DNA from: Burkholderia pyrrocinia
GTDB lineage: Bacteria > Pseudomonadota > Gammaproteobacteria > Burkholderiales > Burkholderiaceae
Reading direction: 5' to 3'
Assembly (NCBI RefSeq): GCF_001028665.1
Contig: NZ_CP011504.1
Location: 434,001 to 498,000, forward strand
DNA: 64,000 nt
The position numbers and the translations under genes are program-made. Each line of letters opens with the position of its first letter. The first letter of the stretch is position 1. The notes below the pieces were generated by a model that saw only the letters and a program-made list of their open reading frames with translations, ran no database searches and was not told where the DNA came from. Below, one piece after another: positions 56,539 to 64,000 of the stretch.

Positions 56539-57179
56539 TTCGCCTTCCCTCCGTTCGATGCGCTCTTGCGCGGCACCGGCGCGATCTCCACGCGGCGATT
56601 CTTCGCGCGGCCTTCATCGTCCGCGTTCGAGCTGACCGGCTGTTCGGAGCCGAACGCGGCCGCGAACACCGACGCTGCCGGCACGCCGGCGTCGATCAGC
56701 GCGCGCGTGACCGTCAACGCGCGCTTGGCCGACAATTCCCAGTTGTCCGCGAACTGGCGGTTGCCGGCATGCACCTGCTGGTCGTCGGCAAAGCCGCTGA
56801 TCATCAGGATCTCGTCGCGCGTCTTCAGGTAGGTGGCCAGCGGTGCGGCCAGCGTCTTCAGCAAGTCGCGGCCCGCAGGCTGCAACTGGTCGGAGTTCAG
56901 CGCGAACAGCACGTTGCCGCTGATGCCGATGCGCCCGTTCACGAGCGTCACGCGGCCGGCCGCGAGCGGCCCGGCGAGCGCCTGTTCGAGCGACTTGCGC
57001 TGCTGCGCTTCGAGCTGGCGCGCACGCACGGCTTCCTCGAGTTTCGACGTGAGTTGCAGCTGCATGCCGATCACGCCGACGAGGATCAGCACGAACGCGC
57101 CGAGCAGCACCGACATCAGGTCGGCGAACGCGGGCCACACCGGCGCGGATGGCGCGCCGCCGTCGATTTCGTCGTGCAT
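56535..57179 (-). CDS. OmpA/MotB-like stator B subunit (ZorB-like)
   Basis: The 214-residue protein has one N-terminal membrane helix with the MotB-type motif WPAFADLMSVLLGAFVLILV. Asp20 matches the proton-binding aspartate of MotB/ZorB. A coiled segment (about 46-70) and an OmpA-like peptidoglycan-binding domain (about 120-205; MISGFADDQQ...NWELSAKRALTVTRALIDAGV...FGSEQPVSSNADDEGRAKNRRVEI) follow. It would form the two-copy core of an ion-driven motor fixed to the cell wall. It lies 3 bp after the DUF802 gene. Confidence 0.88.
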   Translation of the reverse strand: MHDEIDGGAPSAPVWPAFADLMSVLLGAFVLILVGVIGMQLQLTSKLEEAVRARQLEAQQRKSLEQALAGPLAAGRVTLVNGRIGISGNVLFALNSDQLQPAGRDLLKTLAAPLATYLKTRDEILMISGFADDQQVHAGNRQFADNWELSAKRALTVTRALIDAGVPAASVFAAAFGSEQPVSSNADDEGRAKNRRVEIAPVPRKSASNGGKAK

Positions 57180-57182
57180 GCG

Positions 57183-59990
57183 TTACGCTCCGACCGGTGC
57201 CCGCCGGCCGGCGAGCTGCTGCAGGTCTTCGACGATCTGCTTCTGCGACATCATGCTCAGGTCGATCACCTCGCGCGCCTGCGCGACGTAGTACTCGAGC
57301 TGCTCGTCGCTGCGCGCGAGCGATTTCTCGAGCGCGGCCTCGATGCGCTGCAGATGGGTCAGCAGCTTGTCGTTCGATTCGCCGAACACCTGCACGGCCA
57401 TCCCGAACGCATCGCCCAGGCTTGCGACCTCGACCGCGCCCGCAGTGACCTGCGCGGCCACCGAATCGAGCTTGCGCGTTTCGGCATCGACGGTGTCGTT
57501 GAAGCGCGCGCCGACGCGGTCGAGCAGGTCGGCCGACGTGCTGACGAGCGCGTCGATCGCGGTGCGCTGTTCGGTCGACGCATGGTTGACCGCGCCGAGC
57601 AGCGTTTCAAGTGTTGCGAGCAGGCGGCTGCGCTCCTCGAGCGTCGCGGTATCGCGCACCATGCTGTCGGACAGGCGCTGGCGCAGTTCGGCGACGACGT
57701 CGGCCGCGGCCTTCGGCGCTTCCGACGCGGCTTGCACGAGGCGCGCGATCTCGTTGATCGTGTCGCTCGCATGCACCTGCGCCTGCGCGGTGATGTCGTT
57801 CGCGGTGCGGGCCAGCGTGTCGCAGATGTCCTGCTGGCGCGTCGCGGCCTGCGCGCTCGTCTGCGCCCATTCGTCGCGCAGCGCGGCCGCCATCGCGGCG
57901 AGCGAATCGTTCCACGCGGACAGGCGCTGTTCGTCGCGTGCGGCGAGTTGCGTCTGCAGGCCGGCGTGCGAATCGCGGATCGTCGTCAGCAGATCGTTCG
58001 AACGCTGCTCGAAGGTCGAAGCCTGCGTTGTGAGATCGCGCGTCGTTTGCGCGAGTGCGTCGCAGATTTCCTGCTGGCGGCCTGCGCTGTGTACGCCTGC
58101 GCGTTGCCATTCGTCGCCGAGCTTCGTCGCCATTGCGGCCAGCGAATCGTTCCACGCAGACAGACGTTCTTCATCGCGCGCGGCCAGTTGCGTTTGCAGG
58201 CCCGTGTGCGAATCGCGGATCGTCGACAGCAGTTCGTTCGAACGCTGCTCGAAGGTCGAAGCCTGCGTGGTGAGGTCGCGCGTCGTTTGAGCGAGTGCAT
58301 CGCAGATTTCCTGCTGACGGCCCGCGCTGTGTACGCCTGCGCGTTGCCATTCGTCACCGAGCTTCGTCGCCATCGCGGCCAGCGAATCGTTCCAGGCCGA
58401 CAGGCGTTCTTCATCGCGTGCGGCCAGTTGCGTTTGCAGGCCCGTGTGCGAATCGCGGATCGTCGACAGCAGTTCGTTCGAGCGTTGTTCGAACGTCGAA
58501 GCCTGCGTGGTGAGCTCGCGCGTCGTTTGAGCAAGTGCATCGCAGATTTCCTGCTGACGGTCCGCGCTATGCACGCCCGCGCGCTGCCATTCGTCGCCGA
58601 GCTTCGCGGCCATCGTGGCCAGCGAGTCGTTCCACGCGGTGAGGCGCTGTTCGTCGCGCGCGGCCAGTTCGGTCTGCAGCCCCGCGTGCGACTCGCGCAT
58701 CGCGGCGAGCGTCGCGCCCGAATGCCGTTCGAACGTCGCGGCGGCTTCGCCCAGCGCACGCGCGTGCTGGCCGGCCAGCGTCTCGCCGACCTGCTCCTGG
58801 CGCGACAACGCTTCGCGCCATGCGTCCGACAGGCGGCCTTCGGTCGATTCGAGGCGCATCGCGACACCGTCGAGCAGGTCCGTCGAACGCTGCGCGAACG
58901 TATCGGTGAACTGGCCCAGCGTCGTCTGCAGTTGCTGCGCGACGGCGTCGCCCGCGCGGCGCTGTTCGTCGAGCGCGCGGTTCCAGACGGCCGTCACGTT
59001 GCCGGTGGTCTTCTCGAAGCCGTCCGTCAGCCCGTCGAGCTGGCGCTGCACGGCGCCCGTCACGGTGTCGCGCAGCGCGGCCATCTCCTGCGCGAGCCCC
59101 GTCATCGTCGCCGCGACGACCGGCTGCAGCGCGGCGCCGGCCACGCGCGCGCTTTCGGCGGCGCTTTCCTTCAGCGCGTCGCCGACGTTCGACGCGAGGC
59201 CCGCATACGCGCGCTCGGTCCGGTCGAAAAACGCCTGCTGGCTGTCGAGCTGGCGATCGTGCAGCGCGACGCTGCGCGCCTCGAGCGTCGTCATCATCGT
59301 CTGCAGCCGGTCGACCAGCGCCGGCATCACGTCGGCCTGGCGCTGCAACAGCCGGAACGATTCGTCGCGCTGGTGCGCGGACGAATGCACGCGCAACGTC
59401 GTCGCGATCTTCGCGTCGAGCTGCTGCGCTACGTCGATCCGCTCGCGGCGCACGAGCGCGGACAGCAGCCCGAGCATCGCGGACGTCGCGACGCCCGCGA
59501 TCGACGTGCCGAACGCGAAGCCGAGGCCCTTCACCGGCGCGATCAGCGACGCGCGGATCGCGTCGAGATCGGTCGCGCTTTCGAGCGCGGCGCCCGTGCC
59601 CTTCAGCGTCACGACCATCCCGAGCAGCGTGCCGAGCATGCCGAGCAGCACCAGCAGGCCGACGAGGTAAGGCGTGAGCGCCGGGCCCGGCAGCGCGACG
59701 CGCGCGCCTTCGACACGTGCCCGCACGGCGCCGCGCAGGCCCGGGGGCAGCGTGTCGAGCCACGCGTCGAGCTTCGCGGGCGGCTCGGCCAGGCCCGCGA
59801 CCGCGCGCGACAGCGTGGCGGTCGCCTGCTTGTAGCGCAGCAGTTCCCATGCGCCGGCGACGTAACACGCGCCGATCAGCAGCGTGACGGCCGACGCCAG
59901 CGGGTTCGACGCGACATAGCCGACGCCGATCCAGCCCACTGCGAGCAGACCGGCGACGAAGACAACGAGATCAATGCGAATTCTGGACAT
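57183..59990 (-). CDS. DUF802 protein: MotA/TolQ/ZorA-like channel with long repeat tail
   Basis: The 935-residue protein has membrane helices in the first 220 residues. The MotA/ExbB-type segment LTPYLVGLLVLLGMLGTLLGMVVTLKGTGAAL and APVKGLGFAFGTSIAGVATSAMLGLLSALVRRERID lie at about 105-190. A very long helical cytoplasmic tail (about 220-930) follows, containing four 80-residue repeats around 377-697 (TWNDSLAxMAxKLGDEWQ...ICDALAQTTRxLTTQASTFEQRSNELL). This is the same plan as ZorA: a stator ring with an extended intracellular tail. With the OmpA/MotB-like partner it should form a proton-driven complex. What the tail does is unknown. Confidence 0.85.
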   Translation of the reverse strand: MSRIRIDLVVFVAGLLAVGWIGVGYVASNPLASAVTLLIGACYVAGAWELLRYKQATATLSRAVAGLAEPPAKLDAWLDTLPPGLRGAVRARVEGARVALPGPALTPYLVGLLVLLGMLGTLLGMVVTLKGTGAALESATDLDAIRASLIAPVKGLGFAFGTSIAGVATSAMLGLLSALVRRERIDVAQQLDAKIATTLRVHSSAHQRDESFRLLQRQADVMPALVDRLQTMMTTLEARSVALHDRQLDSQQAFFDRTERAYAGLASNVGDALKESAAESARVAGAALQPVVAATMTGLAQEMAALRDTVTGAVQRQLDGLTDGFEKTTGNVTAVWNRALDEQRRAGDAVAQQLQTTLGQFTDTFAQRSTDLLDGVAMRLESTEGRLSDAWREALSRQEQVGETLAGQHARALGEAAATFERHSGATLAAMRESHAGLQTELAARDEQRLTAWNDSLATMAAKLGDEWQRAGVHSADRQQEICDALAQTTRELTTQASTFEQRSNELLSTIRDSHTGLQTQLAARDEERLSAWNDSLAAMATKLGDEWQRAGVHSAGRQQEICDALAQTTRDLTTQASTFEQRSNELLSTIRDSHTGLQTQLAARDEERLSAWNDSLAAMATKLGDEWQRAGVHSAGRQQEICDALAQTTRDLTTQASTFEQRSNDLLTTIRDSHAGLQTQLAARDEQRLSAWNDSLAAMAAALRDEWAQTSAQAATRQQDICDTLARTANDITAQAQVHASDTINEIARLVQAASEAPKAAADVVAELRQRLSDSMVRDTATLEERSRLLATLETLLGAVNHASTEQRTAIDALVSTSADLLDRVGARFNDTVDAETRKLDSVAAQVTAGAVEVASLGDAFGMAVQVFGESNDKLLTHLQRIEAALEKSLARSDEQLEYYVAQAREVIDLSMMSQKQIVEDLQQLAGRRAPVGA
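57901..58860. repeat. Four 240-bp tandem repeats in the DUF802 tail
   Basis: Units begin exactly at 57901, 58141, 58381 and 58621. The inner copies are nearly identical; the outer ones have diverged. They encode 80-residue helical repeats. Near identity of the middle units suggests recent duplication or gene conversion and possible length variation between strains. Confidence 0.85.
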
Positions 59991-60000
59991 AGCGTGTTGA

Positions 60001-60774
60001 TTAGCTGGTGCGAAGGGCCGCGAGCAGCCCGTCTACCGTTTGAAACCGGACCTCGAGTTCGGCGAGCAGGATGCTTTGCATCTCGTCGCGAAACGTGTCG
60101 AGCCATGCGCCGGGCACGATCGCCACGACGGCCGCGCCGTCGGCAACCGCGCCGTCATCGGCCGTACCGGCCGTGTCGGATGCAGCGGCGGATTCGGCAT
60201 CGGCCAGCGCCTGCCGTTCCGCGTCGCGCAGCCGCCCGAAGCGCGTGCCGAGCAGCGCGGGCACGGCCGACAGCAGGCTGCGCTCGCGCGCGCCGAGCAC
60301 GCGCTCCATGATCGCGTCGAGCGTCGCGAGCCGCGCCATCCCGGATGAGCGCGCGGCGAGCGCGACCCGCAGGCGGCCGCGCAACTGGCCGATCGCCGTT
60401 TCCATGTCCTGCTGCAGGGACAGATAGCGCTGGCGGAAGTCCGCGAAATCGGCCGTGTCGGCGGCCGGCGGCGGCATGTCGCCGGGCCGGCGCCGCGTAC
60501 GCGGCCGGTTGGTGGCCGTGATCGCCTGCGCGAGATCGTGGCGCACGCGCGCGCAGTCGCGCTCCGCGTCGTAGCCGCGCACGCCGGCCGCGACGCCGGG
60601 CGGGCTCGCGGTCAGCGCGGACGACAGCGTGATCGCGTCGGTCCAGCCGAGCCACTGGCTCAGCCGGTCGGACAGCGTCTGCCGGGATTCCGCGACGTCG
60701 GCATCGGCCAGGCGCGCGAGCAGCCGGACGAGGGTCGGACCGCTCAATGCCGGGCGCGGAGGAGCTTGCACCAT
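60001..60774 (-). CDS. DUF3348 protein, first gene of the MotAB-like operon
   Basis: The 257-residue soluble protein has the DUF3348 layout: ALSGPTLVRLLARLADADVAESRQTLSDRLSQWLGWTDAITLSSAL at the N-terminus, a central ADFADFRQRYLSLQQDMETAIGQLRGRLR helix and a C-terminal VPGAWLDTFRDEMQSILLAELEVRFQTVDGLLAAL. It lies 10 bp upstream of the DUF802 gene. It has no membrane helix. Its role in the motor-like complex is unknown; it might bind the DUF802 tail. The start at 60774 begins the family-like sequence. Confidence 0.75.
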   Translation of the reverse strand: MVQAPPRPALSGPTLVRLLARLADADVAESRQTLSDRLSQWLGWTDAITLSSALTASPPGVAAGVRGYDAERDCARVRHDLAQAITATNRPRTRRRPGDMPPPAADTADFADFRQRYLSLQQDMETAIGQLRGRLRVALAARSSGMARLATLDAIMERVLGARERSLLSAVPALLGTRFGRLRDAERQALADAESAAASDTAGTADDGAVADGAAVVAIVPGAWLDTFRDEMQSILLAELEVRFQTVDGLLAALRTS

Positions 60775-61119
60775 GCTGCAAACCGTCAAAAAAGGCAGCA
60801 GTTTACACGTCGCCGGGAGGTCGACCGCCAGAATCGGGGAAGCGGCGCGGTCCGGCGCACCGGGCGACACACGCGGACGCCCGTCGCGCAAGGCTCCGCG
60901 GGCGGTAGCGGGTGGCCGGGAATACCGTCGGAGGCGGCTCGGCGAGTTGCCGGGATCGGGGAGCCGGGGGCCTCGCCCGGTGCGTCATGAGGAAAAAGAA
61001 GGCGTTTCCGGACGACTCGCGGTTTCCGGAAGCGTGGTGCGCGGTTCGGATGGTTCGCTCCGGCGGCCGACCACGGGAATGGTCGGCCGCCGTGCGATGC
61101 GGATCGGGAGTGGAAGCGG
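60775..61119. other. Promoter region of the MotAB-like operon
   Basis: About 345 bp between the DUF3348 start and the LysE stop, both minus strand. No gene is seen. It must hold the operon promoter; no clear -10/-35 or operator dyad stands out by eye. Confidence 0.4.
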
Positions 61120-61758
61120 TCAGATCCCCGCTTTCGGCGCATTCAGGATCAGCCGCAGCCCGAGCAGCGTGATCGCGCCGGCCGCGATGCGGTCGACCCA
61201 CTTCTTCGCACGCAGGTAGAGCTCGCGCGGCCGGCGCGTCGAGAAGCACAGCGCGACGATCGTGTACCAGCCGAATTCGACGCCGAACACGAGCGGCGGC
61301 AGCGCGAGGTAGCACCACAGCGGCGGATGCTGCGGGAGCAGCGCCGCGAAGATGCTGCCGTACCAGATCGCCGTCTTCGGGTTGCTGAGCTGGGTCGTGA
61401 GGCCCGTCCAGAACGACTTGCGCGCGCTGCCGCCGGCGATCGCCTGCGGATCGTCCATCGCGATCGGCCGGTCGGCGCCGCGCCAGATCTTCGACGCCAT
61501 GTAGATCAGGTACGCGCCGCCCGCGACCTTGAGGCCCATATACAGCCATTCGACGGCCTGCAGCAGCGTATAGAGCCCGGCCAGCGCGACGCCGCCGAAC
61601 ACGATGCCGCCGATGCCCATGCCGAGCGCGGTGGCGAGCCCGTCGCGGCGCGACAGCCCGATCGAATTGCGGGCAACCAGCACGAAGCTCGGGCCCGGAA
61701 TCATCGCGCCGAGCCACAGCGCGGCCAGGATCGCGAGTACGGCAGCCGATGCATTCAT
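61120..61758 (-). CDS. LysE/RhtB-family exporter
   Basis: The 212-residue membrane protein has the family start AALWLGAMIPGPSFVLVARNSIGLSRRDGLATALGMGIG (conserved Pro-Gly-Pro) and the mid-protein TTQLSNPKTAIWYGSIFAALLP motif, with six hydrophobic segments. It exports amino acids or similar metabolites; substrate unknown. The start at 61758 fits the family and has AAGGAGA upstream. It is a second, different LysE-family member in this window (the other is at 9022). No regulator is adjacent. Confidence 0.85.
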   Translation of the reverse strand: MNASAAVLAILAALWLGAMIPGPSFVLVARNSIGLSRRDGLATALGMGIGGIVFGGVALAGLYTLLQAVEWLYMGLKVAGGAYLIYMASKIWRGADRPIAMDDPQAIAGGSARKSFWTGLTTQLSNPKTAIWYGSIFAALLPQHPPLWCYLALPPLVFGVEFGWYTIVALCFSTRRPRELYLRAKKWVDRIAAGAITLLGLRLILNAPKAGI

Positions 61759-62005
61759 CGAAGTCTCCTTGTCAGCGACGCCGATGCGCCGGCGCCTGCG
61801 TGTCGTTTCCGACGGTCGAGCCGCCGATTCTGGCACGCTTCGCGCGTGACCGAAAGCGGCCGCGCGCTGCTATGCTGGCCCTCATTCCCGTCATCCCGTG
61901 CCGCCTGTCGCGTTCAATCCGGTGCCGGGCACCGGGTTTCTCGGGCGCGATCTGTAACCCCGCGCGGCCGGTGCACCTTTCATCCTGTTAACCGGACACC
62001 CCGCC

Positions 62006-62584
62006 ATGCGCGTTCTCCGCCTGTCCCTCCTGCTGCTCCCGCTGCTTGCGGCACTGCCCGCCGGCGCCCGCGCCGACGCACTGCCGAAGTCGATCGAGAC
62101 GCAACTGCCGCCCGGCTACCAGCCGCTGCTCGCGCAAGCCGGGCCCGATCTCGGCAACGGACGGCACAGCTTTCTCGTCGTCGTGCATCGTGCGGTCGAT
62201 ACGCGCGAACAGCCGTCGCCGCGCCCGCTGCTGATCTACGAGGAACAGCCCGACCACGCGTTCCGGCTTGCCGCGCGCAACGACCAGATCGTCCTGCGCG
62301 CGAACGACGGCGGCCAGTGCGATCCGTTCGATCCCGAAGACGCCGGCGTCAACGGCCTCTCGGTGAAAGGCCGCTATTTCACCGTGCAGAACTTCGTCGC
62401 GTGCGGGCAGCACTGGACCGACTACGTGACGTTCCGCTACGACTCGCGCACGCGCGGCTGGGTATTTTCGAACCAGATCGTCACCGTATCGTTTCCGCTC
62501 GACGACAAGCCCGACCACGTGACCGTCACGCGTGCCGACGCGCACCGGCCGGTTTCGTTCGGTCAATGGAAACGCAAGGACTGA
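62006..62584 (+). CDS. Exported protein of unknown function
   Basis: The 192-residue protein has a signal peptide (MRVLRLSLLLLPLLAALPAGARA) and a mature domain with two cysteines (GGQCDPFDPEDAGV; FVACGQHWTDYV) that could form a disulfide. Internal text such as FRLAARNDQIVLRAND and GLSVKGRYFTVQNFVACGQHW suggests a beta-rich fold like those in proteins that read back cell state, but no family is recognised. Periplasmic location is likely. Its start has no strong ribosome binding site. Confidence 0.65.
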   Translation: MRVLRLSLLLLPLLAALPAGARADALPKSIETQLPPGYQPLLAQAGPDLGNGRHSFLVVVHRAVDTREQPSPRPLLIYEEQPDHAFRLAARNDQIVLRANDGGQCDPFDPEDAGVNGLSVKGRYFTVQNFVACGQHWTDYVTFRYDSRTRGWVFSNQIVTVSFPLDDKPDHVTVTRADAHRPVSFGQWKRKD

Positions 62585-62813
62585 AGCGACCGGCGCAACG
62601 CGCTGCGACCGGTTGGGTCGCATGCCGACCGCCTTGCGCGCACACCGGTGCGCGGCCCGTCCGTCGCACTCCCCGCGTCGCCCGTCCTTCCGGTGCTCGC
62701 GAGCGTACGCCAACAGGACTACCATAAGCGCTCGCCGTCGCGCGACCGTGCGCCGCCGCCGCACGCGGCTCGCCCTCACGCCTTCCGTCGTAGAACCCGC
62801 ACAGGAGGACGTC

Positions 62814-64000
62814 ATGACGCAACACTTCGATGCGATTGTCATCGGCACCGGGCAAGCCGGCCCGCCGCTCGCCGCGCGGCTGTCCGCCGCCGGGCTGAAA
62901 GTCGCGATCGTCGAACGCGGCCGCTTCGGCGGCACCTGCGTGAACACCGGCTGCATCCCGACCAAGACGCTGATCGCGAGCGCGTATGCCGCGCAAATCG
63001 CGCGGCGCGCCGGCGAATACGGCGTGTCGGTCGGCGGCCCCGTCACCGTCGACATGAAAGCCGTGAAGGCGCGCAAGGACCAGATCTCCGGCCGCTCGAA
63101 CCACGGCGTCGAACAATGGGTACGCGGCCTCGCGAACACGACCGTATTCCAGGGTCATGCCCGCTTCGAGAGCGCCGACGCGGTGCGCGTGGGCGACGAA
63201 CTGCTCGAAGCCGGACGCATCTTCATCAACGTCGGCGGACGCGCGCAGGTGCCGGCGATGCCGGGCCTCGACTCGGTGCCGTACCTGACCAACTCGACGA
63301 TGATGGACGTCGACTTCCTGCCCGAGCATCTCGTGATCGTCGGCGGCAGCTACGTCGGGCTCGAATTCGGCCAGATGTACCGCCGCTTCGGGTCGAAGGT
63401 CACGATCGTCGAGAAGGGCTCGCGTCTGATCCGCCGCGAGGACGACGACGTGTCGCAAGCCGTGCGCGAGATCCTCGAAAACGAAGGGATCGACGTGCAG
63501 CTCGACGCGAACTGCCTGAGCGCGCGGCGCGACGGCGACGGCGACGGCATCGTGATCGGCCTCGATTGCGCGGGCGGCGGCCGCGAGGTCGCGGGCTCGC
63601 ACCTGCTGCTCGCGGTCGGCCGCGTGCCGAACACCGACGATCTCGGGCTCGACCGTGCGGGTGTCGCGACCGATGCGCGCGGCTATATCACCGTCGACGA
63701 ACAGTTGCGCACGAACGTGCCGGGCATCTGGGCGCTCGGCGACTGCAACGGGCGCGGCGCGTTCACGCACACCGCGTACAACGACTACGAGATCGTCGCG
63801 GCCAACCTGCTCGACGACGATCCGCGCAAGGTGTCCGACCGCATCACGGCTTACGCGATGTATATCGATCCGCCGCTCGGCCGCGTCGGCATGACGCTCG
63901 CGGAAGCGAAGCAGACGGGCCGCAGGCTGCTGGTCGGCACGCGCCCGATGACGCGCGTCGGCCGCGCGGTCGAAAAAGGCGAAAGCCAGGGTTTCATGAA
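62814..64000 (+). CDS. Mercuric-reductase-like pyridine nucleotide-disulfide oxidoreductase (partial)
   Basis: The 395 residues visible before the window ends include an FAD motif FDAIVIGTGQAGPPLAARL, the redox-active disulfide GGTCVNTGCIPTK (CxxxxC, about 41-53), an NAD(P) motif VIVGGSYVGLEFGQMYRRFGSKVTIVE (about 179-205) and GIWALGDCNGRGAFTH. No N-terminal HMA metal-binding domain is present and the C-terminal vicinal cysteines of MerA would lie beyond the window, so true MerA function cannot be confirmed. Class I flavoprotein disulfide reductases of this kind also reduce other substrates. A perfect AGGAGGA ribosome binding site precedes the ATG at 62814. The gene continues past 64000. Confidence 0.87.
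   Translation, partial: MTQHFDAIVIGTGQAGPPLAARLSAAGLKVAIVERGRFGGTCVNTGCIPTKTLIASAYAAQIARRAGEYGVSVGGPVTVDMKAVKARKDQISGRSNHGVEQWVRGLANTTVFQGHARFESADAVRVGDELLEAGRIFINVGGRAQVPAMPGLDSVPYLTNSTMMDVDFLPEHLVIVGGSYVGLEFGQMYRRFGSKVTIVEKGSRLIRREDDDVSQAVREILENEGIDVQLDANCLSARRDGDGDGIVIGLDCAGGGREVAGSHLLLAVGRVPNTDDLGLDRAGVATDARGYITVDEQLRTNVPGIWALGDCNGRGAFTHTAYNDYEIVAANLLDDDPRKVSDRITAYAMYIDPPLGRVGMTLAEAKQTGRRLLVGTRPMTRVGRAVEKGESQGFM

Noticed and set aside
57901..58860. CRISPR array
   Set aside because: The repeats are 240 bp, contiguous without spacers, and lie in frame inside a coding gene.
56496..60311. 1271-codon + strand open frame opposite the MotAB-like operon
   Set aside because: It is antisense to four coupled genes, Arg-rich, and its internal repeats merely mirror the 80-residue repeats of DUF802.
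55921..60774. Complete Zorya defence system
   Set aside because: Only ZorA/ZorB-like architecture is present. No ZorC, helicase-nuclease ZorD or HNH ZorE is encoded next to it.

Overview
The window is high-GC DNA with the gene repertoire of a Burkholderia species, most likely of the B. cepacia complex and probably a secondary chromosome. It carries many LysR/AraC/TetR-controlled catabolic and transport genes, DUF4148, DUF1176 and DUF2970 proteins, a collagen-like (GTS)n protein, and a relic of a BambL-type fucose lectin. No core replication, ribosomal or standard tRNA genes are seen. The genus assignment is inference from gene content; no database was searched.

Layout. 0.1-4.4 kb: a small P-loop kinase, then a tartrate-type dehydrogenase and an MFS carrier with a divergent LysR regulator. 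4.4-6.4 kb: a HipB/HipA toxin-antitoxin pair behind an AT-rich promoter full of inverted repeats. 6.4-11.1 kb: LysR and AraC regulators, a Fur-box-preceded unknown gene, a LysE exporter, a methyltransferase and a SnoaL-like protein. 11.2-16 kb: an RNA-repair locus, with rtcR divergent from a sigma-54 promoter whose transcript contains two tRNA-like RNAs, then a slipin, then rtcB and a strong terminator. 16-21.4 kb: DUF1176 protein, O-acetylhomoserine sulfhydrylase (metY), small exported proteins and three gene relics. 21.4-29.7 kb: a five-gene heavy-metal unit (CzcCBA-type RND pump plus response regulator and sensor kinase). 30-32.7 kb: a lower-GC island with two PAAR-type proteins, an M35-like metallopeptidase and a secreted candidate immunity protein, looking like an orphan type VI secretion cargo module. 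33.3-37.4 kb: TonB receptor, PnuC transporter and APH-fold kinase, a likely vitamin or nucleoside salvage route. 38-42.2 kb: DUF2970, a PNPOx/ferredoxin-reductase fusion, a GST and a LysR regulator. 42.4-42.7 kb: a fucose-lectin pseudogene. 43-47.7 kb: TetR, SDR, flavin monooxygenase, alpha/beta hydrolase and a CMD-family protein. 48-50.3 kb: a lipoprotein with 76 consecutive Thr-Ser-Gly triplets. 50.4-56 kb: an ICMT-like membrane protein, a lone TnpB, a GNAT-like protein, an FMN reductase, a DUF4148 and a DM13 protein. 55.9-60.8 kb: a four-gene operon DUF3348-DUF802-OmpA/MotB-DUF2894 that looks like a tailed ion-driven motor related in architecture to ZorAB. 61-64 kb: a LysE exporter, an exported protein and a mercuric-reductase-like flavoprotein cut by the window end.

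The most unusual systems are the rtc locus with tRNA-mimic RNAs in its leader, the MotA/MotB-like operon with 80-residue tail repeats, the PAAR/M35 peptidase module, and the lectin gene kept in frame except for a TAG codon at the position of a sugar-binding tryptophan. Several gene relics (O-methyltransferase, porin, DUF4148, lectin) show ongoing decay between the functional operons.
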